The position numbers and the translations under genes are program-made. The notes below the pieces were generated by a model. That model was given only the letters and a program-made list of their open reading frames with translations. It was not told the DNA's origin and ran no database searches. Positions 44,101 through 51,357 of a stretch of 64,000 bases of DNA are shown here, in pieces. The DNA lies in contig NZ_KZ626885.1 in NCBI RefSeq assembly GCF_002911015.1, positions 1 to 64,000 on the forward strand. Reading direction: 5' to 3'. The first letter of the stretch is position 1, and each line of letters begins with the position of its first letter. This DNA is from Streptomyces populi. Lineage in GTDB: Bacteria > Actinomycetota > Actinomycetes > Streptomycetales > Streptomycetaceae.

Positions 44101-45026
44101 GGCCCGTACGTGTTCCACACCTCCCGGCCCTCGGTCACCAGGCGCTGGGTCAGCTCGGGCGGGCAGGCCTCGCCGCCGAAGATCAGCAGCCGGACCTCGT
44201 TCAGGGTCTCCGGCTCCCACAGCGCGGCGAGCGTGGGTACGGTCGAGACGACGGTGATCTCCTGCTCGACCAGCCAGGGGCCGAGATCGGCGCCGCTGCG
44301 CACCTGGGAGCGCGGCACGGGCACCAGACAGGCCCCGTACCGCCAGGCCAGCCACATCTCCTCGCAGGAGGCGTCGAAGGCGACGGACAGACCCGCCATG
44401 ACCCGGTCACCGGGGCCGATCGGCTCCTCGGTCAGGAACAGGCCCGCCTCCGCGTCCACGAAGGCGGCGGCGCTGCGGTGGCTCACGGCCACACCCTTGG
44501 GCCTGCCGGTGGAACCCGAGGTGAAGATGATCCACGCGTCGTGCTCGACGCCCGGCCGTCCGGCCGGGACCCCGGAGCGGCCGGTGACGGTCACCTCGTG
44601 CCCGGCGCCGACGACCGCGCGCACCCCGGCCTCGCCGAAGACCAGCTCGGCCCGTTCGTCCGGGTCCTCGGCGTCCACCGGCACGTAGGCGGCCCCGGCC
44701 GCGAGGACGCCGAGGATCGCCACGTACAGCTCGTTCGTGCCGGACGGCACCCGTACGCCGACCCGGTCGCCGAGACCGACCCCGGCCTCCGCGAGCCGTG
44801 ACCGCATCGCGCCCACCTCGGCCGCCAGGGCCCGGTAGGTGAGGGCGCGCCGGCCGTCGTCGAGGGCGGGCTCGTCGGGGTACGCCCGTACGGAGGCGTC
44901 GAGGATGTCGACGAGCGTGCGCGGCGAGGCGGCGGAGGCGGCGGAGAAGCGGGCCTGGTCACCGAACTCCGCACGCACCTCGTCGTCGGACAACGCGAGT
45001 GCGGGGCTTTGCTGGAGGGCTGCCAT
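41151..45026 (-). CDS. Pls/PosA-family membrane NRPS (poly-amino-acid synthetase type)
   Basis: 1291 aa, close to the ~1320 of epsilon-poly-L-lysine synthetase. Order: adenylation domain (about 20-530; FTSGSTGRPKG, YGPTEAT, YRSGDLV, catalytic Lys in PTRTSGKVDRD), carrier domain with phosphopantetheine Ser S549 in GGSSLGAAQ, then three tandem left-handed-beta-helix-like domains (near 760-820, 980-1060 and 1180-1290) separated by pairs of transmembrane helices. This is the Pls architecture, in which the C-terminal domains join monomers by isopeptide bonds. Reading the binding-pocket code by alignment to GrsA from memory gives D-A-E-S-I-G-T-V-V-K, similar to lysine codes. GAGGA precedes the ATG. 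The product is unproven. Confidence 0.9.
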   Translation of the reverse strand: MAALQQSPALALSDDEVRAEFGDQARFSAASAASPRTLVDILDASVRAYPDEPALDDGRRALTYRALAAEVGAMRSRLAEAGVGLGDRVGVRVPSGTNELYVAILGVLAAGAAYVPVDAEDPDERAELVFGEAGVRAVVGAGHEVTVTGRSGVPAGRPGVEHDAWIIFTSGSTGRPKGVAVSHRSAAAFVDAEAGLFLTEEPIGPGDRVMAGLSVAFDASCEEMWLAWRYGACLVPVPRSQVRSGADLGPWLVEQEITVVSTVPTLAALWEPETLNEVRLLIFGGEACPPELTQRLVTEGREVWNTYGPTEATVVACAALLTGEEPIRIGLPLNGWELAVVDEAGEPVRMGGSGQLVIGGVGLARYLDAEKDAEKYAPLTSLGWERAYRSGDLVKAEPEGLVFLGRADEQIKLGGRRIELGEVDAALQALPGVAGAAAAVRTARGGNQLLVGYVVTQDGWDQAVAVEKLRAELPAALVPLIAPVEDLPTRTSGKVDRDALPWPLEGLESGGAKEELYGTEAWLAEQWAEVLGVPVRSAGDDFFAIGGSSLGAAQLTTRLRTRYPSVAVLDIYQQPVLRKLARHLERSGQDDGAERVVAPVPLRAKLVQLLVLVPLFALLGLRWTVALAALGNVLHRFGPYPWAPGASWWLVGAGALVLYSPPGRLAVAAGGARLLLRGVRAGRYPRGGSVHLRLWTAERLAAFSGATSLTGSWLERYARALGARIGQDVDLHSLPPVTGLLKMGRGAAVESEVDLSGYWLDGDRLEIGAVKVGAGAVVGTRSVLFPGSRVGKRAEVAPGSAVTGQIPTGQRWAGAPAVKLGKAKRAWPGDRPQRGTYWRVMYGATGFGLSVLPVPAAVAALFVARVFVGADAGLGEALRGAALALVPATLAFGLAYALLLLVAVRLLSLGLREGTHPTHSRIGWQAWTVTQLMDRSRETLFPLYAGLITPVWLRLLGMRVGRGAEVSTVLALPSLTTVGDGAFLADDTLTAPYELGGGWMRIGRAEIGRRAFLGNSGMTAPGRSVPDGGLVGVLSATPKKAKKGSSYLGLPPVRLPRAAQGGDRSRTYEPPARLLWARGLVELCRLVPVFCSAALAVLTVAALCALGPWAWVFSGTVLLAAGVLGCLVSVVAKWLLVGRHRSGEHPLWSGFVWRNELADTFVEVVAVPWLAGSVPGTPLMTAWLRGLGARIGRGAWVESYWLPESDLVTLGDAATVNRGCVLQTHLFHDRILRTDTVVLREGATLGPGGIVLPGSTVGARSTLGPASLVMAAESVPDDTRWLGNPIEAWRS

Positions 45027-45388
45027 CGGGTCCTCACGTGTTGTTCCCGGATGCTCCGGGGAGCCGGTGGGCCCGCAGGTACGCCTGGGGATATTCCGGT
45101 CCAGCTCCGAACAAGCCTGGAATTTTAGTACGACGCTAGCTTCGGACCTGGGGATCAGCGATGCGAGGCCCCTCCGAGCGAGGTGTCCGGCCCCTTGCCC
45201 CGGCGCTGTGACATGGGGCTACGTCAGCGTGACGAGATCTGTTTCACATCTTTGCGTGACGTCGCGAACACGGTGAGCGAAAGTCCTGGGCTGATGGCGG
45301 GGCCCTCGTCGTACCGGGCGGGTGAGGGCGGCGCGGCGGCTCGTGGCCGCCGCGCCGGGAGCGCTGTTCCTCGGTGCGGCGCGGTGGG
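45027..45388. other. Intergenic region upstream of Pls-type synthetase
   Basis: This 362-bp stretch holds the promoter region of the synthetase (minus strand), a less GC-rich patch at 45115-45145, a perfect palindrome CGTCAGCGTGACG at 45222-45234 of unknown role, and the axeA terminator at 45330-45356. No ORF with coding character was found. Confidence 0.45.
45330..45356 (-). terminator. Hairpin terminator after acetylxylan esterase
   Basis: GGCGCGGCGGC / GCCGCCGCGCC, 11-bp perfect stem with a 5-nt loop, 33 nt beyond the stop codon of the minus-strand esterase. Confidence 0.75.
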
Positions 45389-46396
45389 TCAGCCCGCGGC
45401 GCAGGAGACCGTCGGCCACGTCCAGGTGCCGTTGGTCCGAACGGTGACGCCGAAGGTGTTGCCGCTGCCGTCGGGCTTGGCCGTCAGGACCTGCGCGGAG
45501 GGGTAGGCGGCCATGGTGTTCCAGGTGGCGATGATCTTCTCCGGGGACGGCACGTTCATCGTCACGGTCCAGTTGCTCGACCCGGTGACCGTGACGTTCA
45601 GGTTGTACCGGTCGCTCCACTGCTGTCCCGCGGACAGCGTCGCGGTGCACCCGCCACCGCCACCGCCGCCACCGCCCGTGCCGCCGTCGGGGGCCACGGC
45701 GCGGCCGGTCCCCGGGGAGATCATCCCGGCGCACAGGCCGCGGGCGGCCAGGCCCTGCGCGATGCGCGGGATCGCGGCGATCGTGTTGGCCGGCCAGTCG
45801 TGCATGAGGATGACCTGCCCGTTGGTGAGCCGGCCCGCCGCCTGCACGATCGCGTCGGTGCTCGCGCCGTTCCAGTCCTGCGAGTCGACGTCCCAGATGA
45901 TCTCGGTCAGGCCGTACTTGGCCTCGACCGACTTCACCGTCGCGTCGGTCTCCCCGTACGGGGGACGGAACAGCTTCGGCGTCCCGCCCCCGGCGGCGGC
46001 GACGGCCTGCTGGGTCCGGGAGATCTCCGAGTCGATCTGCGCCTGGCTCTGCTGGACGAGATGCGGGTGGGTGTAGCTGTGGTTGCCCACCCACATTCCG
46101 GCGTCGACCTGGGCCCGTACCTGTGCGGGGTTGGAGGCCGCGTACTGGCCCTCGTTGAACATCGTGGCCCGCAGGCCGTTCTGCCGGAGGGCGGCGAGCA
46201 GGCTCGACGTGCTGCTCGACGGTCCGTCGTCGAAGGTGAGTCCGACGTACCCGGCGCAGGTCGCGGCGTGCGCCGCTCCGGTGCCGAGGGCGAGTGGCCC
46301 GGCGACCGCCGTCGCCGCGACGGCCAGTCCCGTGACCAGCGAGCGTAACGAGCGCCGCGGTCCGGAACGCGTGCGAAGTCTCGTGCGGAATCTCAT
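45389..46396 (-). CDS. axeA: Secreted CE4 acetylxylan esterase with CBM2
   Basis: 335 aa. A Sec signal peptide (basic start, hydrophobic segment, cleavage near AAHAATC at residue 45) leads into a polysaccharide-deacetylase domain: D56-D57 in TFDDGPSSST, the metal ligands in GNHSYTHPH, then RPPYGETD and LMHDW. A Gly-run linker follows (~235-245), then a C-terminal family 2 carbohydrate-binding module (residues ~246-335; CTATLSAGQQWSDRYN through TWTWPTVSC). It removes acetyl groups from xylan. It lies 33 bp after the xylanase gene; the xlnB-axeA pairing matches the operon known in S. lividans. Confidence 0.93.
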   Translation of the reverse strand: MRFRTRLRTRSGPRRSLRSLVTGLAVAATAVAGPLALGTGAAHAATCAGYVGLTFDDGPSSSTSSLLAALRQNGLRATMFNEGQYAASNPAQVRAQVDAGMWVGNHSYTHPHLVQQSQAQIDSEISRTQQAVAAAGGGTPKLFRPPYGETDATVKSVEAKYGLTEIIWDVDSQDWNGASTDAIVQAAGRLTNGQVILMHDWPANTIAAIPRIAQGLAARGLCAGMISPGTGRAVAPDGGTGGGGGGGGGCTATLSAGQQWSDRYNLNVTVTGSSNWTVTMNVPSPEKIIATWNTMAAYPSAQVLTAKPDGSGNTFGVTVRTNGTWTWPTVSCAAG

Positions 46397-46429
46397 GAGG
46401 TGGTCCTTCGGCCGTGTGGGGGGCGGGGG

Positions 46430-47452
46430 TCAGCTCGCGTTGCAGGAGACCGTGGGCCAGGTCCAGTTGCCGTTGGGCTGGATCGTGACGCCGAAGGTGT
46501 TGCCGCTGCCGTTGGGCTTGGCCGTCAGGACCTGCGCGCTGGGGTAACCGGCGCTGATGTTCCAGGTCGAGAGGATCTTCGCCGGGGACGGCACGTTCAT
46601 CGTCACGGTCCAGTTGCTCGATCCGGTGACCGCGACGTTGAGGTTGTAGCGGTCGTTCCACTGCTGTCCCGCGGACAGGGCCGCCGAGCACCCGCCGGAT
46701 CCTCCGCCGCCCCCGGAACCGCCGCCCGATCCCGCGTCACCCACGGTGATGTTGGAGTTCCCGCTGCTCTGGTAACCCTCGGTGGCGAGGATCATGTAGT
46801 AGTTGAAGCTGCCCAGGTTCATCCCGGCGCGGGCCCAGGCGTCGAAGTGGTTGCCGGTGGTGATGGTCCCGCCGGTGCGCTTCGACTGCCGGACGCTCCA
46901 GTACTGGTCGAAGGTGCGGGTTCCTTCGACGGAGGGCGCGTTGGTCCGCGTCGTCTTGTAGATGTCGTACGTGCCGCCGTCGGTGGTGACGGTGCCCTTG
47001 TACGTTCCCGTGGGCCGGTAGGTGCCCCAGTTGTCGACGATGTAGTACTCGACGAGCGGGTTGGACGTCCATCCGTAGAGCGCCAGGTAGGCGTTGCCGG
47101 ACGGGTTGAAGGTGCCCGAGTAGGTCACGCTCCTGCGTCCCCCGTTGCTCCAGCCCTTGCCGGCGACGAAGTTCCCGGTGTTGCTCCAGGAGGTGCCGTA
47201 GTTGCCGCCGGAGCCCAGGTTCATGGACACCGTTCCGGCGCTGTCGGTCCAGAACGAGTAGTAGTACCCGTTGTTGGTGCCGGTCTGGTTCGAGGTGACG
47301 ACCGTGTCGGCCTCGGCGGTCCCGGGCAGGGTCATCGCGGCCACGGCGACCAGCAGCATGGTGCAGACACCGCTGATGAGCAGCCTGAGGTGACGGAAGG
47401 TCCCCGGGCGAAGGCCGCGGCGGCCCGGCGGATGTGCGGATGCGTCGGTCAT
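46430..47452 (-). CDS. xlnB: Secreted GH11 endo-1,4-beta-xylanase with CBM2
   Basis: 340 aa. A long signal peptide (charged start, hydrophobic stretch, cleavage near GTAEADT) precedes a GH11 beta-jelly-roll. The catalytic nucleophile is E135 in PLVEYYIVD and the acid/base is E225 in ATEGYQSSG. A Gly/Ser linker leads to a C-terminal CBM2 nearly identical in stretches to that of axeA (SSNWTVTMNVPSP in both), indicating a recent shared origin or conversion. AGGAGG precedes the ATG at 47452. A promoter and inverted repeats lie upstream. It cleaves the xylan backbone, with AxeA removing acetyl side groups. Confidence 0.94.
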   Translation of the reverse strand: MTDASAHPPGRRGLRPGTFRHLRLLISGVCTMLLVAVAAMTLPGTAEADTVVTSNQTGTNNGYYYSFWTDSAGTVSMNLGSGGNYGTSWSNTGNFVAGKGWSNGGRRSVTYSGTFNPSGNAYLALYGWTSNPLVEYYIVDNWGTYRPTGTYKGTVTTDGGTYDIYKTTRTNAPSVEGTRTFDQYWSVRQSKRTGGTITTGNHFDAWARAGMNLGSFNYYMILATEGYQSSGNSNITVGDAGSGGGSGGGGGSGGCSAALSAGQQWNDRYNLNVAVTGSSNWTVTMNVPSPAKILSTWNISAGYPSAQVLTAKPNGSGNTFGVTIQPNGNWTWPTVSCNAS

Positions 47453-47505
47453 GTGCGTCTTTCCTCCTCGTTCTCGTGAGGCGGAGCGCGGGTGAAATCG
47501 CGAAC

Positions 47506-47534
47506 AGTTTTGAACTGGGCCTGTCAACTGTCAA
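47506..47534 (-). promoter_or_regulatory. Putative xlnB promoter
   Basis: On the minus strand, -35 TTGACA (47529-47534), 17-bp spacer, -10 AAAACT (47506-47511), about 55 bp before the ATG. A second TTGACA follows directly, giving TTGACAGTTGACA. Confidence 0.5.
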
Positions 47535-47536
47535 TA

Positions 47537-47558
47537 GTTTCGACGTCTGATCCGAAAC
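47537..47558. promoter_or_regulatory. Inverted repeat next to xlnB -35
   Basis: GTTTCG-N10-CGAAAC, immediately upstream of the -35 hexamer. GAAA/TTTC-type repeats have been described before Streptomyces xylanase genes (recalled, not checked). Confidence 0.45.
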
Positions 47559-47655
47559 ATTCGCGCAAACGATGAGGAGGGGTGGTTGCGTTTTGCCTGT
47601 TCAGATAGGTCGAATGGCCTGTCGCCGGAAGGGGTGATCGCTCACCGGGGTGTCG

Positions 47656-47696
47656 TCGAGATTTTCGAGAGGTCAATCCATCGAAAGATTTCGAGA
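47656..47696. promoter_or_regulatory. Two similar TCGA-type palindromes upstream of xlnB
   Basis: TCGAGATTTTCGAGA (47656-47670) and TCGAAAGATTTCGAGA (47681-47696) are similar, start 25 bp apart, and the second contains the perfect palindrome TCGAAA-ga-TTTCGA. Candidate regulator sites for the xylan operon. Confidence 0.45.
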
Positions 47697-47743
47697 ATTT
47701 TCCCGATCGTGGACCCTCTCGTCCGCGAACCCGGAAACGCAAA

Positions 47744-47766
47744 AGACCCCACGTGAAGTGGGGTCT
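47744..47766 (-). terminator. Terminator of tRNA-Leu
   Basis: AGACCCCAC / GTGGGGTCT, 9-bp perfect stem with a 5-nt loop, followed on the minus strand by TTTT. A classical intrinsic terminator 5 nt beyond the tRNA 3' end. Confidence 0.85.
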
Positions 47767-47770
47767 CAGC

Positions 47771-47858
47771 TGGTGTCCGAGGGGGGACTTGAACCCCCAC
47801 GCCCGATAAAGGGCACTAGCACCTCAAGCTAGCGCGTCTGCCATTCCGCCACCCGGAC
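47771..47858 (-). tRNA. tRNA-Leu (anticodon GAG)
   Basis: Type II tRNA read on the minus strand. The acceptor stem GTCCGGG / CTCGGAC pairs (one G-U), the anticodon arm is CTAGC-TTGAGGT-GCTAG with anticodon GAG, a long variable arm follows (TGCCC...GGGC), the T-arm contains GGTTCAAGTCC, and CCA is encoded. It decodes CTC/CTT. Adjacent to the xylan operon on its 3' side. Confidence 0.95.
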
Positions 47859-48046
47859 AAGGTGTCTGTCGTGCGGGGTTTCCCTCGCGGCGACAGGTGA
47901 AACATTACCAGGCTTTCGAGGGGTCTCCGATCACCCCCGCCGCGGCGTGAAGTGTGTGTGGCGGGGCCGGGGCCGCCCTTGGGCAGGAGGACGGGTCGGA
48001 GAGAGGATGAGGGAGACCACCAGCGGCGACAGCGGGAGGAAGCGGC

Positions 48047-49372
48047 GTGAGCGAGAGCGGCACGACCAGGAACGTCACGGGCGAGGACGAGGTCGTGGAC
48101 CTCTGCCGTGACCTGATCCGGATCGACACCAGCAACTACGGGGACCACTCGGGCCCGGGCGAGCGCGAGGCCGCGGAGTACGTCGCAGAGAAGCTCGCCG
48201 AGGTCGGACTGGAACCGCGGATCTTCGAGTCGCACAAGGGGCGCGCCTCCACGGTGGCCCGCATCGAGGGCGAGGACCCCTCGCGGCCGGCGCTGCTCAT
48301 CCACGGCCACACCGATGTCGTACCGGCCAACGCGGCGGACTGGACCCACCACCCCTTCTCCGGCGAGATCGCCGACGGGATGGTCTGGGGCCGCGGCGCG
48401 GTCGACATGAAGGACATGGACGCCATGACCCTGGCGGTCGTACGGGAGCGGATGCGCACCGGCCGCAAGCCCCCGCGCGACATCGTCCTCGCCTTCCTCG
48501 CGGACGAGGAGGCGGGCGGGACGTTCGGCGCCCGGCACCTGGTCGACAACCACCCCGACCTCTTCGAGGGCGTCACCGAGGCGATCGGCGAGGTCGGCGG
48601 GTTCTCCTTCACGGTCAACGAGAAGCTGCGGCTGTACCTCGTCGAGACCGCGCAGAAGGGCATGCACTGGATGAAGCTGACCGTGGACGGCACCGCCGGG
48701 CACGGTTCGATGATCCACAAGGACAACGCGATCACCGAGCTGTCGGAGGCCGTCGGACGGCTCGGCCGGCACAAGTTCCCGGTGCGGGTGACGAAGACGC
48801 TGCGGCACTTCCTCGACGAGCTCGGCGACGCCCTGGGCACCGAGCTCGACCCGGAGAACATGGACGAGACGCTCGCCAAGCTCGGCGGCATCGCCAAGCT
48901 CATCGGCGCCTCCCTGCAGAACACCGCCAACCCGACCCAGCTGGGCGCCGGCTACAAGGTCAACGTCATTCCGGGGCAGGCCACCGCCCACGTCGACGGC
49001 CGCTACCTGCCGGGCTACGAGGAGGAGTTCCTCGCCGACCTCGACCGGATCCTCGGCCCCCGGGTCAAGCGCGAGGACGTGCACGCGGACAAGGCCCTGG
49101 AGACCGGCTTCGACGGCGCCCTCGTCGACGCCATGCAGACCGCTCTCTCGGCGGAGGACCCGATCGCGCGCGCGGTGCCCTACATGCTCTCGGCCGGCAC
49201 CGACGCCAAGTCCTTCGCCGACCTCGGTATCCGCTGCTTCGGCTTCGCTCCGCTGAAGCTGCCCCCGGAGCTGGACTTCGCGGGCATGTTCCACGGGGTC
49301 GACGAGCGGGTGCCGGTGGACGCGCTCCAGTTCGGCGTTCGCGTACTGGACCGGTTCATCGACGCGTCGTGA
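48047..49372 (+). CDS. M20-family metallopeptidase (dipeptidase/deacylase)
   Basis: 441-aa cytosolic di-zinc hydrolase. The metal-binding series is seen in HGHTDVVPA (His, Asp), WGRGAVDMKD (bridging Asp), ADEEAGG (general base and ligand Glu), then a dimerisation domain and late ligands. The M20 family covers dipeptidases, ArgE/DapE deacylases and aminoacylases; the substrate is not evident. A GTG start follows GGGAGGA. It is transcribed towards the chaplin genes but ends 230 bp before them. Confidence 0.9.
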   Translation: MSESGTTRNVTGEDEVVDLCRDLIRIDTSNYGDHSGPGEREAAEYVAEKLAEVGLEPRIFESHKGRASTVARIEGEDPSRPALLIHGHTDVVPANAADWTHHPFSGEIADGMVWGRGAVDMKDMDAMTLAVVRERMRTGRKPPRDIVLAFLADEEAGGTFGARHLVDNHPDLFEGVTEAIGEVGGFSFTVNEKLRLYLVETAQKGMHWMKLTVDGTAGHGSMIHKDNAITELSEAVGRLGRHKFPVRVTKTLRHFLDELGDALGTELDPENMDETLAKLGGIAKLIGASLQNTANPTQLGAGYKVNVIPGQATAHVDGRYLPGYEEEFLADLDRILGPRVKREDVHADKALETGFDGALVDAMQTALSAEDPIARAVPYMLSAGTDAKSFADLGIRCFGFAPLKLPPELDFAGMFHGVDERVPVDALQFGVRVLDRFIDAS

Positions 49373-49602
49373 CGTGCCGACGGCGGCCGTCCCCGGCACG
49401 GCCTCGACGGGCCGTGCCGCCGTCCCGCCGTGCCGCCGTCCCGCCGACGGGTGCGGGGTGTTGACGCCCGCATTCGCCCGCGCGTGCGGGGATCGCCCGG
49501 GACGGGTGAATGCGACCATAAGCCCATAGCTCTAGTACTCCGTCCTCGTTACAGGTGTTGCGATCCGCTGCTTTGGACCGCATTTGCCTACGAGGAGGAA
49601 CA

Positions 49603-49836
49603 ATGATCAAGAAGATCGTCGCCGCCGCGGCCGCCACGGGTGGTCTGGTTCTCGCGGGTGCGGGTCTGGCCGTCGCCGACTCGGGCGCCCAGGGTGCCGC
49701 CGTGGGTTCCCCGGGCGTCGCCTCCGGCAACGTCGTTCAGGTGCCCGTCCACGTTCCCGTGAACGTCTGCGGCAACACGATCTCCGTGATCGGGCTGCTG
49801 AACCCCGCTTTCGGCAACGCCTGCCTCAACCACTGA
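49603..49836 (+). CDS. chpH: Short chaplin ChpH
   Basis: 77-aa secreted surface protein that assembles into amyloid fibrils, lowers surface tension and coats aerial hyphae and spores. A Sec signal peptide ends near VADSG (residue 25-26); the chaplin domain carries SPGVASGNVVQVPVHVPVNV and the disulfide-forming Cys pair C56 and C74. GAGGAGG precedes the ATG. ChpH is one of the short chaplins retained in all well-studied streptomycetes. A stem-loop follows, then the long chaplin gene. Confidence 0.96.
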   Translation: MIKKIVAAAAATGGLVLAGAGLAVADSGAQGAAVGSPGVASGNVVQVPVHVPVNVCGNTISVIGLLNPAFGNACLNH

Positions 49837-49851
49837 CGCCGCGCCCCGTCC

Positions 49852-49881
49852 CATGAGGGGGACCCCGGGGGTCACCTCATG
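49852..49881 (+). terminator. Stem-loop between the two chaplin genes
   Basis: CATGAGG pairs with CCTCATG, extended inward by GACC/GGTC with a small bulge, 15 nt after the chpH stop. Terminator or processing/stability element. Confidence 0.55.
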
Positions 49882-50028
49882 AGGATCACTTCGTGAAGGT
49901 CCGAGTCCGTCGGCCCCGGAGCGCGCGCCATGCGCTCCGGGGCCGACCGGCTTTCCCCGCGCACGTCCCGCGGCGTGCGCGTGTTCTCGATGGTCCACGT
50001 CCCAAGGACTGAAGGCAGGATTTCAGCT

Positions 50029-50928
50029 ATGCGACAGGTCACCCGCAAAGGCTTGATGACCGTGGCGGCGGCCGGTGGTGTGCTCGCGGTCACCGGCGTC
50101 TCCGCACACGCCGACTCGGGCGCGATCGGCTCCACGTCGGACTCTCCCGGCGTGCTGTCGGGCAACACGGTGCAGGCGCCGGTGCACGTGCCGGTCAACG
50201 TCTGCGGAAACACCGTGAACGTGGTCGGGCTGCTCAACCCGGCGTCGGGCAACACCTGCGTCGACCACGGCGGCCGGGGCGGTTCGTCCGGCGGCCGGGA
50301 CGGCCACGGCGGCCACACCGGCCGAGGGGCCCGGTCGGGCGGCGGCTCGCACGCCGACGGCGGCGCCACCCACTCGCCGGGTGTGGGATCCGGGAACCAC
50401 GTACAGGTGCCGGTCGACGTCCCGGTGAACGTCTGCGGCAACAGCGTGGACGTCGTGGGGATCGGCAACGCGGCGGCGGGCGACGACTGTGCGAACGGCG
50501 GGTCCACCGGCGGTCACGAGACCCGTCACCCGGGCCATCCCGGTCACCCGGGTCACCCCGGTCATCACGGTCACTGTGAGCACCCCGGTCACCCGGGCCA
50601 GCCGGGAACTCCCGGACAGCCTGGTCAGCCCGGAACCCCCGGAACCCCTGGTCACCCGGGCACCCCCGGAACCCCTGGTCACCCCGGCACCCCCCGAACC
50701 CCTGGTCACCCCGGCACGTCCACCTCGGGCGGGGGTGAGCACCGCGGTGGGACCGTGCAGGTCGGCCGGCCCGGCCCGGGGGCCGTCGTGCGGACACCGG
50801 CCACGGACTCCGCCGCCCAACTGGCCCACACGGGCAGTGAGCTGCCGGTCGGAGCGGCCGTGTCGGCGGGAGCCGCCGCGCTGCTGGCCGGCGCCGTGCT
50901 CTACCGCCGGGCGCGCTCCGCGGCGTGA
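50029..50928 (+). CDS. chpC: Long chaplin with two chaplin domains and LAHTG anchor (ChpC)
   Basis: 299 aa. After the signal peptide (to about residue 28) are two chaplin domains with Cys pairs C59/C77 and C136/C154, joined by a Gly/His-rich linker. Residues ~167-238 form collagen-like Gly-Pro triplets with Thr/His/Gln. The C terminus is a sorting signal L265-A-H-T-G269, a hydrophobic helix and an RRAR tail, so a sortase attaches it to peptidoglycan. Long chaplins anchor the short ones to the wall. The chpC-chpH neighbourhood matches S. coelicolor. Its ATG is preceded by AGGA. Confidence 0.95.
   Translation: MRQVTRKGLMTVAAAGGVLAVTGVSAHADSGAIGSTSDSPGVLSGNTVQAPVHVPVNVCGNTVNVVGLLNPASGNTCVDHGGRGGSSGGRDGHGGHTGRGARSGGGSHADGGATHSPGVGSGNHVQVPVDVPVNVCGNSVDVVGIGNAAAGDDCANGGSTGGHETRHPGHPGHPGHPGHHGHCEHPGHPGQPGTPGQPGQPGTPGTPGHPGTPGTPGHPGTPRTPGHPGTSTSGGGEHRGGTVQVGRPGPGAVVRTPATDSAAQLAHTGSELPVGAAVSAGAAALLAGAVLYRRARSAA
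50520..50720 (+). repeat. Tandem Gly-Pro-coding repeats in chpC
   Basis: Imperfect 9- and 18-bp repeats of the kind CACCCCGGCACCCCCGG, ACCCCTGGT encode GTPGHPGTP-type triplets. Probably variable in length between strains by slippage. Confidence 0.75.
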
Positions 50929-51074
50929 CGCGGCGACAGCGTGATGATCGTATCGAGATGATGATCGCATCGAGGGGCGAGGCGTGGACGTGGACAGATG
51001 CGCGCAGGTGTGATCGCCGCGCGGCACGGCTGCGACCGAGGCGCCACGGCCTTTCCCCGTGACGTGATGAGCGA

Positions 51075-51106
51075 CGGTGGGGTCCCGCGACGGCGGGACC
51101 CCACCG
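51075..51106. terminator. Bidirectional terminator
   Basis: CGGTGGGGTCCCGC / GCGGGACCCCACCG, perfect 14-bp stem with a 4-nt loop, between convergent chpC and the DUF5703-like gene. The 145 bp before it hold only a GATGATCGYATCGA direct repeat. Confidence 0.8.
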
Positions 51107-51121
51107 TTCAGCGGTCTTCTG

Positions 51122-51310
51122 TCACCACGTGGCGCGTACCTGGCGGATGATCCGTCGGCGCAGCCGCACTCTGCGGCTGCCGTCACGGAGCAGGCTCAGG
51201 CGGTCCAACTCCCAGTGTCCGTACTCGGCATGGTCCGTCAGCAGACGTGTCGTCTCCTTGCGGGAGACCCCGCGAGGTACGTACACGTCGACAAATTCGT
51301 ATTCCGGCAT
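51122..51310 (-). CDS. Small conserved protein (DUF5703-like)
   Basis: 62 aa, starting MPEYEFVDVYVPRGVSRKE and ending in a very basic helix (SRRVRLRRRIIRQVR). It resembles a short protein family conserved next to chaplin genes in streptomycetes; its function is unknown. No ribosome-binding site is evident, so it may be translated from a leaderless mRNA. It is divergent, with a 47-bp gap, from the acidic protein at 51358. Confidence 0.75.
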   Translation of the reverse strand: MPEYEFVDVYVPRGVSRKETTRLLTDHAEYGHWELDRLSLLRDGSRRVRLRRRIIRQVRATW

Positions 51311-51357
51311 CGCATCTATTGTGCGGGCAGAGGCCCGGTACGGATAGCGTCTGCACT

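Noticed and set aside
47771..47858. Prophage or integrative element at tRNA-Leu
   Set aside because: No integrase, excisionase or duplicated tRNA 3' end is visible in the window.
50520..50720. CRISPR-like array in the chaplin gene
   Set aside because: The repeats are in frame and code for Gly-Pro triplets, with no spacers of constant length and no cas genes nearby.
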